Shown in pieces: positions 7,281 to 14,154 of a DNA stretch of 32,382 nucleotides. The notes beneath the pieces were generated by a model. It had not been told where the DNA came from, did no database searches, and saw only the letters and a program-made list of their open reading frames with translations. Each line of letters opens with the position of its first letter. Position 1 is the stretch's first letter. The position numbers and the translations under genes are program-made. The DNA is from HGM04593 sp045612305 (GTDB taxonomy: Bacteria > Bacteroidota > Bacteroidia > Bacteroidales > Bacteroidaceae). The stretch spans positions 1 to 32,382 of the forward strand of contig JAZKYU010000043.1 in the NCBI GenBank assembly GCA_045612305.1. Direction: 5' to 3'.

Positions 7281-8378
7281 TTACTTGCAAACAGGGCGCA
7301 CCGTGTGACCGTTGTAGCGGTCGTGGTAGCTTATCCATTCGTAGTCGTAACTGTAGAAGTTCGAGTACCAGGCAAGAAAGTTACCATTTTTGTCCAACGT
7401 AGACGACCAATAGTAGCCGAAAGCCCCCTGATAGTTGGCTACCGTGGCGCCACGGTAGCCCGCAGCGGGCAGGAAGATGCTATTGCCGTTTGGGCCCGTA
7501 ACGCGGTAGCCCTTAATGCCGTTAAGGGTGGTCCACTGCCAGGTGCAGTTGATTATGAGTTCGTTTTGCTCGGCTCTGGTGGGCATTCTCCACGTGCCGC
7601 CCCATTTAACGGTGGCAACGTCATCCTCGGCCTCAAGGATGGTTTTTCCATCCACGGTGCCAAAACTGCTATCGGTGCAATATTTAGTCATTGTATATTC
7701 GCTACCGTTGCAATATTTGTAGGTTCCCCAAGAGTAGTCACTCTTCTCCTCGGTTTCGCCCCAAGCATAGTAGCTACCATACTCCTCGGGGGCTGTGGCA
7801 CCCACGTTGCAACTTGCCCACTTGACAGAGAGGCCAAGGTCCACAGCCTCGCCTGTGGGGGTGGTGGGTTCTTCGGGAAGGGCGCCTGCAGGGTGGAGTG
7901 TTATGTTGTAGATTTTTGCTTGGTCGCTGCCGCTACTTTGGCTGCCATCTTTTGTGTACTTAACGAGCAGGGTGTGGGTGCCTGTTGCTGTGAATGTGTG
8001 GCGGTAGCTGCCGCTTGCCACGCCGCTTTTTTTGAGAATTTCTTGCCCGTCAAGGGTTACTATCAACCAATCCCAATTGCTCTCGCAGCTCACCTCCCAG
8101 TCGAAGGTGAGCACGTTCCCCTCTGTTACGTTTAGTGTGTAGCTGTTTTGCGAGGTGCTGTCGTGAGAGGTGTTGGTCGATGTCCACGAAGGGAATGTTT
8201 CAACAATATTTTCTTCTTCATCGCCTCCTGCAGCCTCGCCGTGGAGAATTATATCCACAATCTCGGTTATGTCAGCCACATCCACAATGCCGTCGCCGTT
8301 TACATCGCCACGCAAGGTTTGTGCACCGGCCGCAAGGCTACCGAGTAACATAAAAAAGAGTAGTAGAGTTTTCTTCAT
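7281..8378 (-). CDS. Secreted dockerin-repeat/FISUMP-domain protein
   Basis: A 365-residue exported protein. A signal peptide (1-20, ending AAGAQ) is followed at once by a single dockerin-like calcium loop (DVNGDGIVDVAD, 25-36). A beta-sandwich-like region follows (about 61-162, ending in strands such as KIYNITLHPAG), then a Pro/Thr linker and a C-terminal FISUMP domain (Fib_succ_major, about 179-365). The FISUMP domain shows VDLGLSVKWASCNVGA, WGETEEKSDYSWGTYKYC, WRMPTRAEQNEL, LPAAGYRG, YYWSSTLD and the terminal VRPVCK. Its biochemical role is unknown; such proteins are usually surface or secreted in Bacteroidota. The ATG at 8378 starts the signal peptide; an upstream ATG at 8420 overlaps the promoter box. 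It is monocistronic. Confidence 0.9.
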   Translation of the reverse strand: MKKTLLLFFMLLGSLAAGAQTLRGDVNGDGIVDVADITEIVDIILHGEAAGGDEEENIVETFPSWTSTNTSHDSTSQNSYTLNVTEGNVLTFDWEVSCESNWDWLIVTLDGQEILKKSGVASGSYRHTFTATGTHTLLVKYTKDGSQSSGSDQAKIYNITLHPAGALPEEPTTPTGEAVDLGLSVKWASCNVGATAPEEYGSYYAWGETEEKSDYSWGTYKYCNGSEYTMTKYCTDSSFGTVDGKTILEAEDDVATVKWGGTWRMPTRAEQNELIINCTWQWTTLNGIKGYRVTGPNGNSIFLPAAGYRGATVANYQGAFGYYWSSTLDKNGNFLAWYSNFYSYDYEWISYHDRYNGHTVRPVCK

Positions 8379-8413
8379 AGTATTTTTTAATTCTTTGTTA
8401 ATAAATGTTTTTG

Positions 8414-8421
8414 CAAACATA
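8414..8421 (-). promoter_or_regulatory. -7 box of the FISUMP gene
   Basis: On the minus strand TATGTTTG fits TAnnTTTG exactly, 35 nt before the start codon. The best -33 candidate, TTG, is only 15 nt upstream, so the -33 assignment is weak. Confidence 0.45.
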
Positions 8422-8505
8422 ATGTAAAAAGTTGAGCAATTACCCCCCGTTGTTAAAAAATGTTAAAGAAGGCGGGGCGTGCAATTTTTTTTGAAAAAAG
8501 GCGAA

Positions 8506-8544
8506 AATTTCAATTTCTTTTCAGTTTCGGGTATAATCTTTGCA
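8506..8544 (+). promoter_or_regulatory. Promoter of the PepSY-like gene, copy of the two-component promoter block
   Basis: AATTTCAATTTCTTTTCA (8506-8523), 12 nt, then ATCTTTGCA (8536-8544), identical in both words and in spacing to 5203-5241. The intervening 12 nt differ, so this is selection on sites or an old duplication rather than recent copying. The -7 box is AATCTTTG (8535-8542). Confidence 0.6.
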
Positions 8545-8547
8545 GTG

Positions 8548-8584
8548 TAAATAGGGCGGAAGGCTTGAACATACTCCCTGTTTA
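8548..8584 (+). other. Possible hairpin at the 5' end of the PepSY-like mRNA
   Basis: TAAATAGGG (8548-8556) can pair with CCCTGTTTA (8576-8584), 9 bp with one G-U, closing a 19-nt loop. It would sit at the very 5' end of an 80-nt leader and could protect the mRNA or affect translation. The stem is short, so chance is possible. Confidence 0.3.
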
Positions 8585-8627
8585 GAGTGTTAAATTAAAT
8601 ATTGAAAACGTTATTAAATTTGAAATT

Positions 8628-9068
8628 ATGAGAAAGATTTTATTTGCTTTGTTTGCGATTTTTTCATTGGGTGTTTTTAACGCAAGTGCCGACAACGACA
8701 GAATAGTTTCTAAAGAGATGCTTCCTGCCAAAGCGCAACAATTTATAGATAACTATTTTGCAGGTGTAAAAATTTCTTACGCAAAAGAGGAGCGCGACTT
8801 TTTGCATCGTTCCTACGAGGTGCTCTTTGCCGACGGCTCAAAGTTGGAGTTTACACGCAAAGGAGAGTGGAAAGAGGTTGACTGCCGCTACAACGAGGTG
8901 CCTGCAGGTATTGTTCCCGCTGCGATAGTAGATTATGCAAAGAGAAACTACCCTGATGCAAAGGTGGTGCAAATTGAGTTCGATGGCTACGACTACGATG
9001 TAAAACTTTCTAACCGTCTCGAGCTTACTTTTGACAAGAAATTCAACATCATAGATATTGATAACTAA
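8628..9068 (+). CDS. Periplasmic PepSY-like protein
   Basis: A 146-residue exported protein. A signal peptide occupies about 1-21 (hydrophobic stretch ILFALFAIFSLGVF, then NASA before the likely cleavage). The mature part carries two tandem PepSY-like units. The first starts at LPAKAQQFIDNYF and contains YEVLFADGSKLEFTRKGEW; the second starts at VPAAIVDYAKRNYPD and contains YDVKLSNRLELTFDKKF. This is the PepSY_like (BLIP-like) family common in Bacteroidota; members are periplasmic and their binding partner is generally unknown. The gene stands alone between its own promoter and a strong terminator. It shares a 39-bp promoter block with the upstream two-component operon, which suggests that it is a target or an accessory sensor/inhibitor of that system. 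Confidence 0.85.
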   Translation: MRKILFALFAIFSLGVFNASADNDRIVSKEMLPAKAQQFIDNYFAGVKISYAKEERDFLHRSYEVLFADGSKLEFTRKGEWKEVDCRYNEVPAGIVPAAIVDYAKRNYPDAKVVQIEFDGYDYDVKLSNRLELTFDKKFNIIDIDN

Positions 9069-9128
9069 CAGATGCCGGCTTGCCGGCTGAAGAAAAAGTG
9101 TTTAGCTTTTATCATAGTTTTTAAACGG

Positions 9129-9175
9129 TTAACGGCTCCTGCCTTTCAAAAAGCAAGAGCCGTTAATTTGTTTTT
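9129..9175. terminator. Intrinsic terminator between the PepSY-like gene and nadK
   Basis: TTAACGGCTC (9129-9138) pairs perfectly with GAGCCGTTAA (9157-9166). The inner TGC/GCA and CTTT/AAAG pairs extend the stem. The plus strand continues TTTGTTTTT (9167-9175). It is positioned to end the PepSY-like gene, and in the other direction nadK. Confidence 0.85.
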
Positions 9176-9191
9176 AGTCTGTGTCTTTTTT

Positions 9192-10064
9192 TTATTCGCG
9201 GCTGTCGGCACCCCACATAAGTTTTTCGCGCAGGTTTAGAATAAAAGAGTGTTCTCTACGGCGCACAATGAGCTGCTTGTAGCTTGCCTTGCGCACAGTA
9301 ATTGTGGTCTCTTCGTCGCAGCTCTCGTTGCGTCCATCTATGGCCACAAGGTAGTTGTGGCTGCGGCTGTTAACTTTTATCTCTATGGTGGTGCTGTCGC
9401 TCAATACTATGGGGCGCGCGCTCAAGCTATGGGGCGCGATGGGGGTGAGCACTATCACGTCGGCGTTGGGGGCTATGATGGGGCCGCCCACGCTCAATGA
9501 GTAACCCGTTGAGCCCGAAGGGGCTGCCACAATGAGTCCGTCGGCTTGGTATATGATTTTTTCCTTGCCATTGAGGGTGGCCTCGAGCGTCATCATCGAC
9601 GAAGATGCGTGTTTCATTATAGCTATCTCGTTGAGAGCCACGGGGTAAGTTTCAATCTTTCCGTTTGCGGCAACCGCCTCTATGAGGCTTCGCTCCTCTA
9701 TGGTATACTCCCCAGCGTGCACACGCTGTATTATGTGCTCTATATCGTGGTTTGATGTGCTTGTGAGGAAGCCCAAGCGGCCGGCGTTTATGCCCAAGAT
9801 GGGTATCCTTTTATCGCCTATGCGGCTTGCTGTGCGCAACAGGGTACCGTCGCCTCCGAAACTTATTGCCATATCGGCCGAAAAATCGTCGCCCTCTATC
9901 ACGGTTGCGTCGTCGAGCTGCAGGTTGCGGCTCTCGCACAAAAAGTCGTAGAACGGGCGGTCTATAGCATAGCTGTCGCCATAGCTTTTTATAGTGTCGA
10001 AAAGCTTGTCTATGCTCTCCGACTTCTTCGATTGATGTATGTTACCAAATATTGCAAATTTCAT
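9192..10064 (-). CDS. nadK: NAD kinase
   Basis: A 290-residue ATP-NAD kinase that phosphorylates NAD to NADP in the cytoplasm. The family signature GGDGT is at 70-74, followed by GINAGRLGFL (91-100) and the substrate-binding region ADGLIVAAPSGSTGYSLSVGGP. Length and motifs are complete. It is transcribed away from pdxJ across a 129-bp gap that holds promoters for both. It converges on the PepSY-like gene and shares the terminator at 9129. Confidence 0.96.
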   Translation of the reverse strand: MKFAIFGNIHQSKKSESIDKLFDTIKSYGDSYAIDRPFYDFLCESRNLQLDDATVIEGDDFSADMAISFGGDGTLLRTASRIGDKRIPILGINAGRLGFLTSTSNHDIEHIIQRVHAGEYTIEERSLIEAVAANGKIETYPVALNEIAIMKHASSSMMTLEATLNGKEKIIYQADGLIVAAPSGSTGYSLSVGGPIIAPNADVIVLTPIAPHSLSARPIVLSDSTTIEIKVNSRSHNYLVAIDGRNESCDEETTITVRKASYKQLIVRRREHSFILNLREKLMWGADSRE

Positions 10065-10082
10065 CTTTTCGATATTTTACTG

Positions 10083-10090
10083 CAAAATTA
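10083..10090 (-). promoter_or_regulatory. -7 box of nadK
   Basis: TAATTTTG on the minus strand matches TAnnTTTG exactly, 18 nt before the nadK start codon. No good -33 TTTG is seen in the very A/T-rich upstream sequence. Confidence 0.45.
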
Positions 10091-10124
10091 AGATAAATTA
10101 TTATCTAAATATTATTATTTGTAG

Positions 10125-10132
10125 TAATTTTG
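10125..10132 (+). promoter_or_regulatory. -7 box of the pdxJ operon
   Basis: TAATTTTG on the plus strand matches TAnnTTTG exactly, 61 nt before the pdxJ start codon. The -33 region is A/T-rich without a clear TTTG. This would drive the long pdxJ-exbB-exbD run. Confidence 0.4.
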
Positions 10133-10193
10133 CTTTGTTTAATGGTAAATAATTTATTTTGCGCGTGTTGCGCTTGTTCATAACGTAGAAAAT

Positions 10194-10916
10194 ATGAAGA
10201 CAAAGTTAAGTGTAAACATAAACAAGATAGCCACGATAAGAAACGCGCGTGGCGGTAACAACCCCGATATTTTGAAGGTGGCAAAAGACTGCGAGCTCTT
10301 TGGTGCCGACGGTATAACTGTGCACCCTCGCCCCGACGAGCGTCACATACGCCGTGCCGACGTACCTGCCCTGCAAGCTATCTTGCGTACCGAATTCAAC
10401 ATAGAGGGCTACCCCTCAAAAGAGTTTATGGACCTTGTTCTGCGTGTGCGTCCCTCACAAGTAACTCTTGTGCCCGACAAACCCGACCAGATAACATCGA
10501 ACAGCGGTTGGGACACCGAGAAGGAGCAAGACTTTTTGCGCGATATACTCAACGACTTGCGTGGTGCCGGTATCCGCAGTTCTATATTTATCGACGCATC
10601 GCCCCGCATGGCCGAGTTTGCCGCAAAAGCCGGAGCCGACCGCGTGGAGCTATACACCGGCCCCTATGCTCACGAGTATGCTCGCAACCCCGAGAAGGCC
10701 ATCGCTCCCTTCCTCGAGACAGCTACACGTGTGAAGCAGCTAGGTATAGGCCTTAACGCAGGCCACGACTTGAGCCTCGAGAACTTGAAATATTTTACCG
10801 ATGTTATCTCGTGGGTCGACGAGGTTTCCATAGGTCACGCTCTTGTGTGCGATGCGCTCTACCTCGGTCTCGAGAACACTATAAAGGCCTACCAAGATTG
10901 TTTGATTAAAAAGTAA
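10194..10916 (+). CDS. pdxJ: Pyridoxine 5'-phosphate synthase
   Basis: A 240-residue PdxJ that condenses 1-deoxy-D-xylulose 5-phosphate with 3-amino-2-oxopropyl phosphate to give pyridoxine 5'-phosphate (the DXP-dependent vitamin B6 route). Family landmarks are the N-terminal LSVNINKIATIRNARGG (5-21), the active-site ITVHPRPDERHIR, and the C-terminal GLNAGHDLSLENL phosphate-binding loop. It opens a plus-strand run and is followed 16 nt later by the ExbB-like gene, an order I know to be common in Bacteroidota although the functions are unrelated. DXP is also the MEP-pathway precursor, for which ispD and dxr are both present in this window. Confidence 0.96.
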   Translation: MKTKLSVNINKIATIRNARGGNNPDILKVAKDCELFGADGITVHPRPDERHIRRADVPALQAILRTEFNIEGYPSKEFMDLVLRVRPSQVTLVPDKPDQITSNSGWDTEKEQDFLRDILNDLRGAGIRSSIFIDASPRMAEFAAKAGADRVELYTGPYAHEYARNPEKAIAPFLETATRVKQLGIGLNAGHDLSLENLKYFTDVISWVDEVSIGHALVCDALYLGLENTIKAYQDCLIKK

Positions 10917-10932
10917 AAAAAGATAAACGACT

Positions 10933-11640
10933 ATGAATTTATTGACAACTGTAGCAACAACGGTGTCGGCAGCACAAGACTCTCTTATGGTGCTTACCGA
11001 GCCCGTTCAGGAGAGTATAAACGTGTGGGATATGGCCGTTAAAGGCGGCTGGATTATGGCGGTGCTTGCACTGCTCTCTATTGTGGGTATATACATATTC
11101 TTTGAGCGCCTTGCAACCTTGCGCGCTGCAATGAAGAAAAACCCCTATCTCATAGACCGCTTGCACGACAATATTAAGGAGAACGATATGAAGTCGGCTC
11201 TCAATTACTGCCACAACCAGGGCACCGTTATATCGCGTGTGCTCGAGAAGGGCTTGAAGGCTTATACCCTCTCAACAACCTATATGCGTCAGGCTATGGA
11301 CAACTGCGCCGGCCTTGAGATTGCGAAGCTCGAGAAGGGCCTTCCCGTGCTCTCTACCATCGCAGCTGTGGGCCCTATGATAGGCTTCTTGGGTACAGTT
11401 ACAGGTATGGTGCAGGCTTTCTGGGAGATGGCCAACGCGGGTAACAACATCGATGTGTCGCTTCTCTCGGGTGGTATATACGAGGCTATGATAACTACCG
11501 TGGGTGGTCTTGTTGTGGGTATCGTCTCTATCTTTGCCTATAACTATCTTGTAGCACTTGTCGACAAGGTACAGAACAATATCGAGGGTGAAATTATAGC
11601 CTTTATGGAGGTTGCAAGCGAGCTTAAGGAGAAACAATAA
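10933..11640 (+). CDS. exbB: MotA/TolQ/ExbB proton-channel family protein
   Basis: A 235-residue inner-membrane protein with three helices, at about 36-58, 142-162 and 185-210. The conserved core LSTIAAVGPMIGFLGTVTGMVQAF is the TolQ/ExbB channel signature, and the long cytoplasmic loop sits between helices 1 and 2. With ExbD and the TonB/TolA-like protein immediately downstream, it should form the stator of a proton-driven motor that energises outer-membrane transport or envelope constriction. Sequence alone cannot separate an Exb from a Tol role. The gene lies 16 nt after pdxJ and 17 nt before exbD. Confidence 0.9.
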   Translation: MNLLTTVATTVSAAQDSLMVLTEPVQESINVWDMAVKGGWIMAVLALLSIVGIYIFFERLATLRAAMKKNPYLIDRLHDNIKENDMKSALNYCHNQGTVISRVLEKGLKAYTLSTTYMRQAMDNCAGLEIAKLEKGLPVLSTIAAVGPMIGFLGTVTGMVQAFWEMANAGNNIDVSLLSGGIYEAMITTVGGLVVGIVSIFAYNYLVALVDKVQNNIEGEIIAFMEVASELKEKQ

Positions 11641-11657
11641 TTTAGTGTAAGACGACG

Positions 11658-12071
11658 ATGATTAAAAGAAAGACAAAAACAATAGATATGTTCTCGATGT
11701 CGTCTATGACCGACATTATCTTCCTATTGTTGATTTTCTTTATGATAACCTCGACTATGGTGACGCCCAACGCCATAAAGGTGCTTCTGCCGCAGGGTAA
11801 GCAACAGACCTCGGCAAAGCCTTTGGCGCGCATCATCATCGACAAGGACTTGAACTACTACTCGGCTTTTGGTAACGACGACGAGATGCCCATCGTGCCC
11901 GAAAACATCGCAGCCTTTTTGCTCGATTGTGCCGCAAAGCAGCCCGAAATGTATGTGGCTCTTTATGCCGACGAGAGTATCCCCTATCGCGAGATTGTGA
12001 AGGTGCTTAATATAGCCAACGAAAACCAATTTAAGATGGTGCTTGCAACGCGCCGTCCCGACCGTAGATGA
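11658..12071 (+). CDS. exbD: ExbD/TolR family protein
   Basis: A 137-residue single-pass membrane protein. A short cytoplasmic N-terminus (MIKRKTKTIDMFSMSSM) leads into the helix TDIIFLLLIFFMITSTM (18-34). Asp19 at the start of the helix is the proton-carrying residue of the family. The periplasmic domain ends with the usual pattern (MYVALYADESIPYREIVKVL). It partners with the ExbB-like protein upstream. Its stop overlaps the start of the TonB-like gene by 4 nt (ATGA), so translation is coupled. Confidence 0.9.
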   Translation: MIKRKTKTIDMFSMSSMTDIIFLLLIFFMITSTMVTPNAIKVLLPQGKQQTSAKPLARIIIDKDLNYYSAFGNDDEMPIVPENIAAFLLDCAAKQPEMYVALYADESIPYREIVKVLNIANENQFKMVLATRRPDRR

Positions 12072-12898
12072 GTATGCAAATAACAAAGGAACAACAATAC
12101 GGAGCCGCAGCAACCATCATAGTACACTTGCTGCTCTTTCTGCTTTTGTGGTTCTTGGTGATAAACAAGCCGCAGCCGCAAGAAGAGGAGGGTGTGCCTG
12201 TAATTCTGGGTAACACAGAGCTCGCATCGGGCGACGCATACCGCTACACAGAGGTTATGGCAGCCCCCAAGCCCTCTCCTACACCCACTGCTGCGCCCAA
12301 AGCTCCTACCTCCCCCAAAGAGCCGCTTATAACACAGGCCGACGAGCCTACCGTGGCTCTTAACAGCTCCGAAAAGAAGAAGAGTAAGAAGAAGGTGGAG
12401 AAGCCCCAAAAGAGCGCCGAGCAAGTAGAGGCGGAACGCAAAGCGCAAGAAGCCGAGCGCAAGCGCAAAGAGGCCGAGGAGCTTGCCCGAGTGGCAAACT
12501 CGCGCATAGCCGGTGCTTTCGGCAAGGGTAGCACTATGACCAACAGCGGCTCTGCCGCCGAGGGACAAGGTACGCAAGGCTCGCTGCAGGGTAACTCGCA
12601 AACAGGCGTGGTTACAGGTACAGGTGGTTACGGAACTTTCGACCTTGCCGGTCGCTCGCTTTCAGGTGCTCTGCCTCGCCCGTCGTACAACGTGCAAGAC
12701 GAGGGCCGCGTAGTTGTGAACATCACCGTGAACTCCGAGGGAAAAGTTATACAAACAACCATAAACTCCCGCACAAACACCGCAAACGCAGCGTTGCGTC
12801 GTGCCGCGCTCGATGCTGCACGCAAGGCTGTCTTTAACAAGGTTTCGGCTATGAACAACCAGACGGGAACAATTACTTACTATTTTAAACTAAGATAA
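12068..12898 (+). CDS. TonB/TolA-like energy transducer
   Basis: A 276-residue protein with an N-terminal membrane helix (about 13-33). A Pro-rich stretch (PKPSPTPTAAPKAPTSPKEP) follows, then a Lys/Glu/Ala-rich probable helix (EKKKSKKKVEKPQKSAEQ up to EELARVANS) of the TolA kind, a Gly/Ser/Thr-rich flexible region, and a C-terminal TonB-type domain (GRVVVNITVNSEGKV). It should span the periplasm and pass motor energy from ExbB/ExbD to the outer membrane. The TolA-like coiled segment with a TonB-like end leaves open whether it serves TonB-dependent receptors or a Tol-like constriction role. It overlaps exbD by 4 nt and is followed 2 nt later by the DJ-1 family gene. Confidence 0.85.
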   Translation: MSMQITKEQQYGAAATIIVHLLLFLLLWFLVINKPQPQEEEGVPVILGNTELASGDAYRYTEVMAAPKPSPTPTAAPKAPTSPKEPLITQADEPTVALNSSEKKKSKKKVEKPQKSAEQVEAERKAQEAERKRKEAEELARVANSRIAGAFGKGSTMTNSGSAAEGQGTQGSLQGNSQTGVVTGTGGYGTFDLAGRSLSGALPRPSYNVQDEGRVVVNITVNSEGKVIQTTINSRTNTANAALRRAALDAARKAVFNKVSAMNNQTGTITYYFKLR

Positions 12899-12900
12899 TT

Positions 12901-13446
12901 ATGAGCAAGATATATCTTTTTTTGGCCGACGGCTTCGAGACCGTTGAGGCTCTTGCACCGGTCGACGTTATGCGTCGCGCAGGGCTCGATGTAGTTACCG
13001 TCTCTGTTATGGGGCGCAAGAGTGTTGTGTCGGCACAAAATGTGACGGTTGAGGCCGATGCTCTCTTCGACGAGCCCGACTACGCGCAGGGTGATGCTTT
13101 TGTGCTCCCCGGCGGCAGCGTGGGCACCGACAACTTGTCGGCTCACGAGCCTTTGCGTGCTCTTCTCAAAGAGGCGGCTGCGCAGGGTAAGTTAGTTGCT
13201 GCAATATGCGCAGCACCTATGGTGCTTGGCCGCACCGGCATCTTGGAGGGTAAAAAGGCAACTTGCTACCCTGGTTGCGAGGGCGACCTCTTTGGTGCAG
13301 AATACACCGCCGCGTCGGTCGAGGTGTGTGGTAACATAATCACAGGTTGTGGCCCCGGTGCCTCTTTCGAATTTGGTTTTGCTATTGTTGAACGTTTTTG
13401 CGGTGCAGAGGTGGTTGCCACCATGCGTGCGCAGATGCAATTTTAA
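12901..13446 (+). CDS. DJ-1/PfpI/YajL family protein
   Basis: A 181-residue member of the DJ-1 group. The nucleophile elbow AAICAAPMVLG holds Cys103, and Glu16 in DGFETVEA matches the conserved Glu that tunes the Cys (Glu18 in human DJ-1). VLPGG at 68-72 is also conserved. Proposed activities include protein/nucleotide deglycation and redox chaperoning, and the true substrate is debated. It lies 2 nt after the TonB-like gene and 9 nt before ispD, so it is in the same transcript; this arrangement does not itself define its job. Confidence 0.9.
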   Translation: MSKIYLFLADGFETVEALAPVDVMRRAGLDVVTVSVMGRKSVVSAQNVTVEADALFDEPDYAQGDAFVLPGGSVGTDNLSAHEPLRALLKEAAAQGKLVAAICAAPMVLGRTGILEGKKATCYPGCEGDLFGAEYTAASVEVCGNIITGCGPGASFEFGFAIVERFCGAEVVATMRAQMQF

Positions 13447-13455
13447 AACAGACAG

Positions 13456-14154
13456 ATGAAAAAATATATTATAGTTGTTGCAGGTGGTAAGGGTACCCGT
13501 ATGGGTGGCGATATGCCCAAACAGTTTCAGTTGCTCGGTGGTCGCCCCATAGTTATGGCTACTATAGAGCATCTGCACACTCTCGACCCCTCCTTGAACA
13601 TAATCCTTGTGCTCCCGCAAGAGCACATAGAGCTGTGGACAGAGTTGAGCAAGGAGTACTCTTTTGCTGTGCCTTTGCAGCTTACTGCAGGTGGCACCAC
13701 ACGCTTTCACTCGGTGCAGAACGGCCTTGCGCTTGTCGACGACATAGACGAGGCACTTGTGGGTGTGCACGACGGCGTGCGCCCCTTTGTGTCGCAGGAG
13801 ATGTACGACAACGTTTATCGCGAAGCGCTCATAAGCGGTGCAGCTATCCCTATGATAGATATTCACGACAGTTTGCGCCACATAATAGGCTGTAACGGGG
13901 CAAGCGAGGTTGTTCCCCGCGACCGCTACCGCCTTGTGCAGACACCGCAGGTGTTTAAGTTGTCGGTTTTGCGTGCTGCCTATGAGCAACGTTTCGTAGA
14001 GAGCTTTACCGACGACGCTTCGGTGGTTGAGGCTCTCGGTCACACCGTTGTGGGTGTCGAGGGTTGCCGTGAGAACATAAAGCTCACAACCCCCTACGAT
14101 ATGATGATTGCGAAGACCATAATGGAATGTTGGACACCGCAACAAGGAATATAA
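13456..14154 (+). CDS. ispD: 2-C-methyl-D-erythritol 4-phosphate cytidylyltransferase
   Basis: A 232-residue MEP-pathway enzyme that couples CTP to methylerythritol 4-phosphate. The nucleotide-binding N-terminus VVAGGKGTRMGGDMPKQF (7-24) is diagnostic. VGVHDGVRPFVS and the DRYRLVQTPQVF segment are also typical of IspD. dxr, the preceding enzyme of the pathway, is in the minus-strand cluster at 23322, so two MEP steps sit in this window but on opposite strands. The last 28 nt overlap the recG start. Confidence 0.94.
   Translation: MKKYIIVVAGGKGTRMGGDMPKQFQLLGGRPIVMATIEHLHTLDPSLNIILVLPQEHIELWTELSKEYSFAVPLQLTAGGTTRFHSVQNGLALVDDIDEALVGVHDGVRPFVSQEMYDNVYREALISGAAIPMIDIHDSLRHIIGCNGASEVVPRDRYRLVQTPQVFKLSVLRAAYEQRFVESFTDDASVVEALGHTVVGVEGCRENIKLTTPYDMMIAKTIMECWTPQQGI

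Noticed and set aside
9074..9087. GCCGGC-TT-GCCGGC inverted repeat after the PepSY-like gene
   Set aside because: The 2-nt loop is too tight for a stable hairpin and no U tract follows; the terminator at 9129-9175 explains the 3' end better.
13192..14145. 317-codon ORF antisense to ispD and the DJ-1 gene
   Set aside because: His/Cys/Thr-rich shadow with no domain, lying across two well-supported genes.
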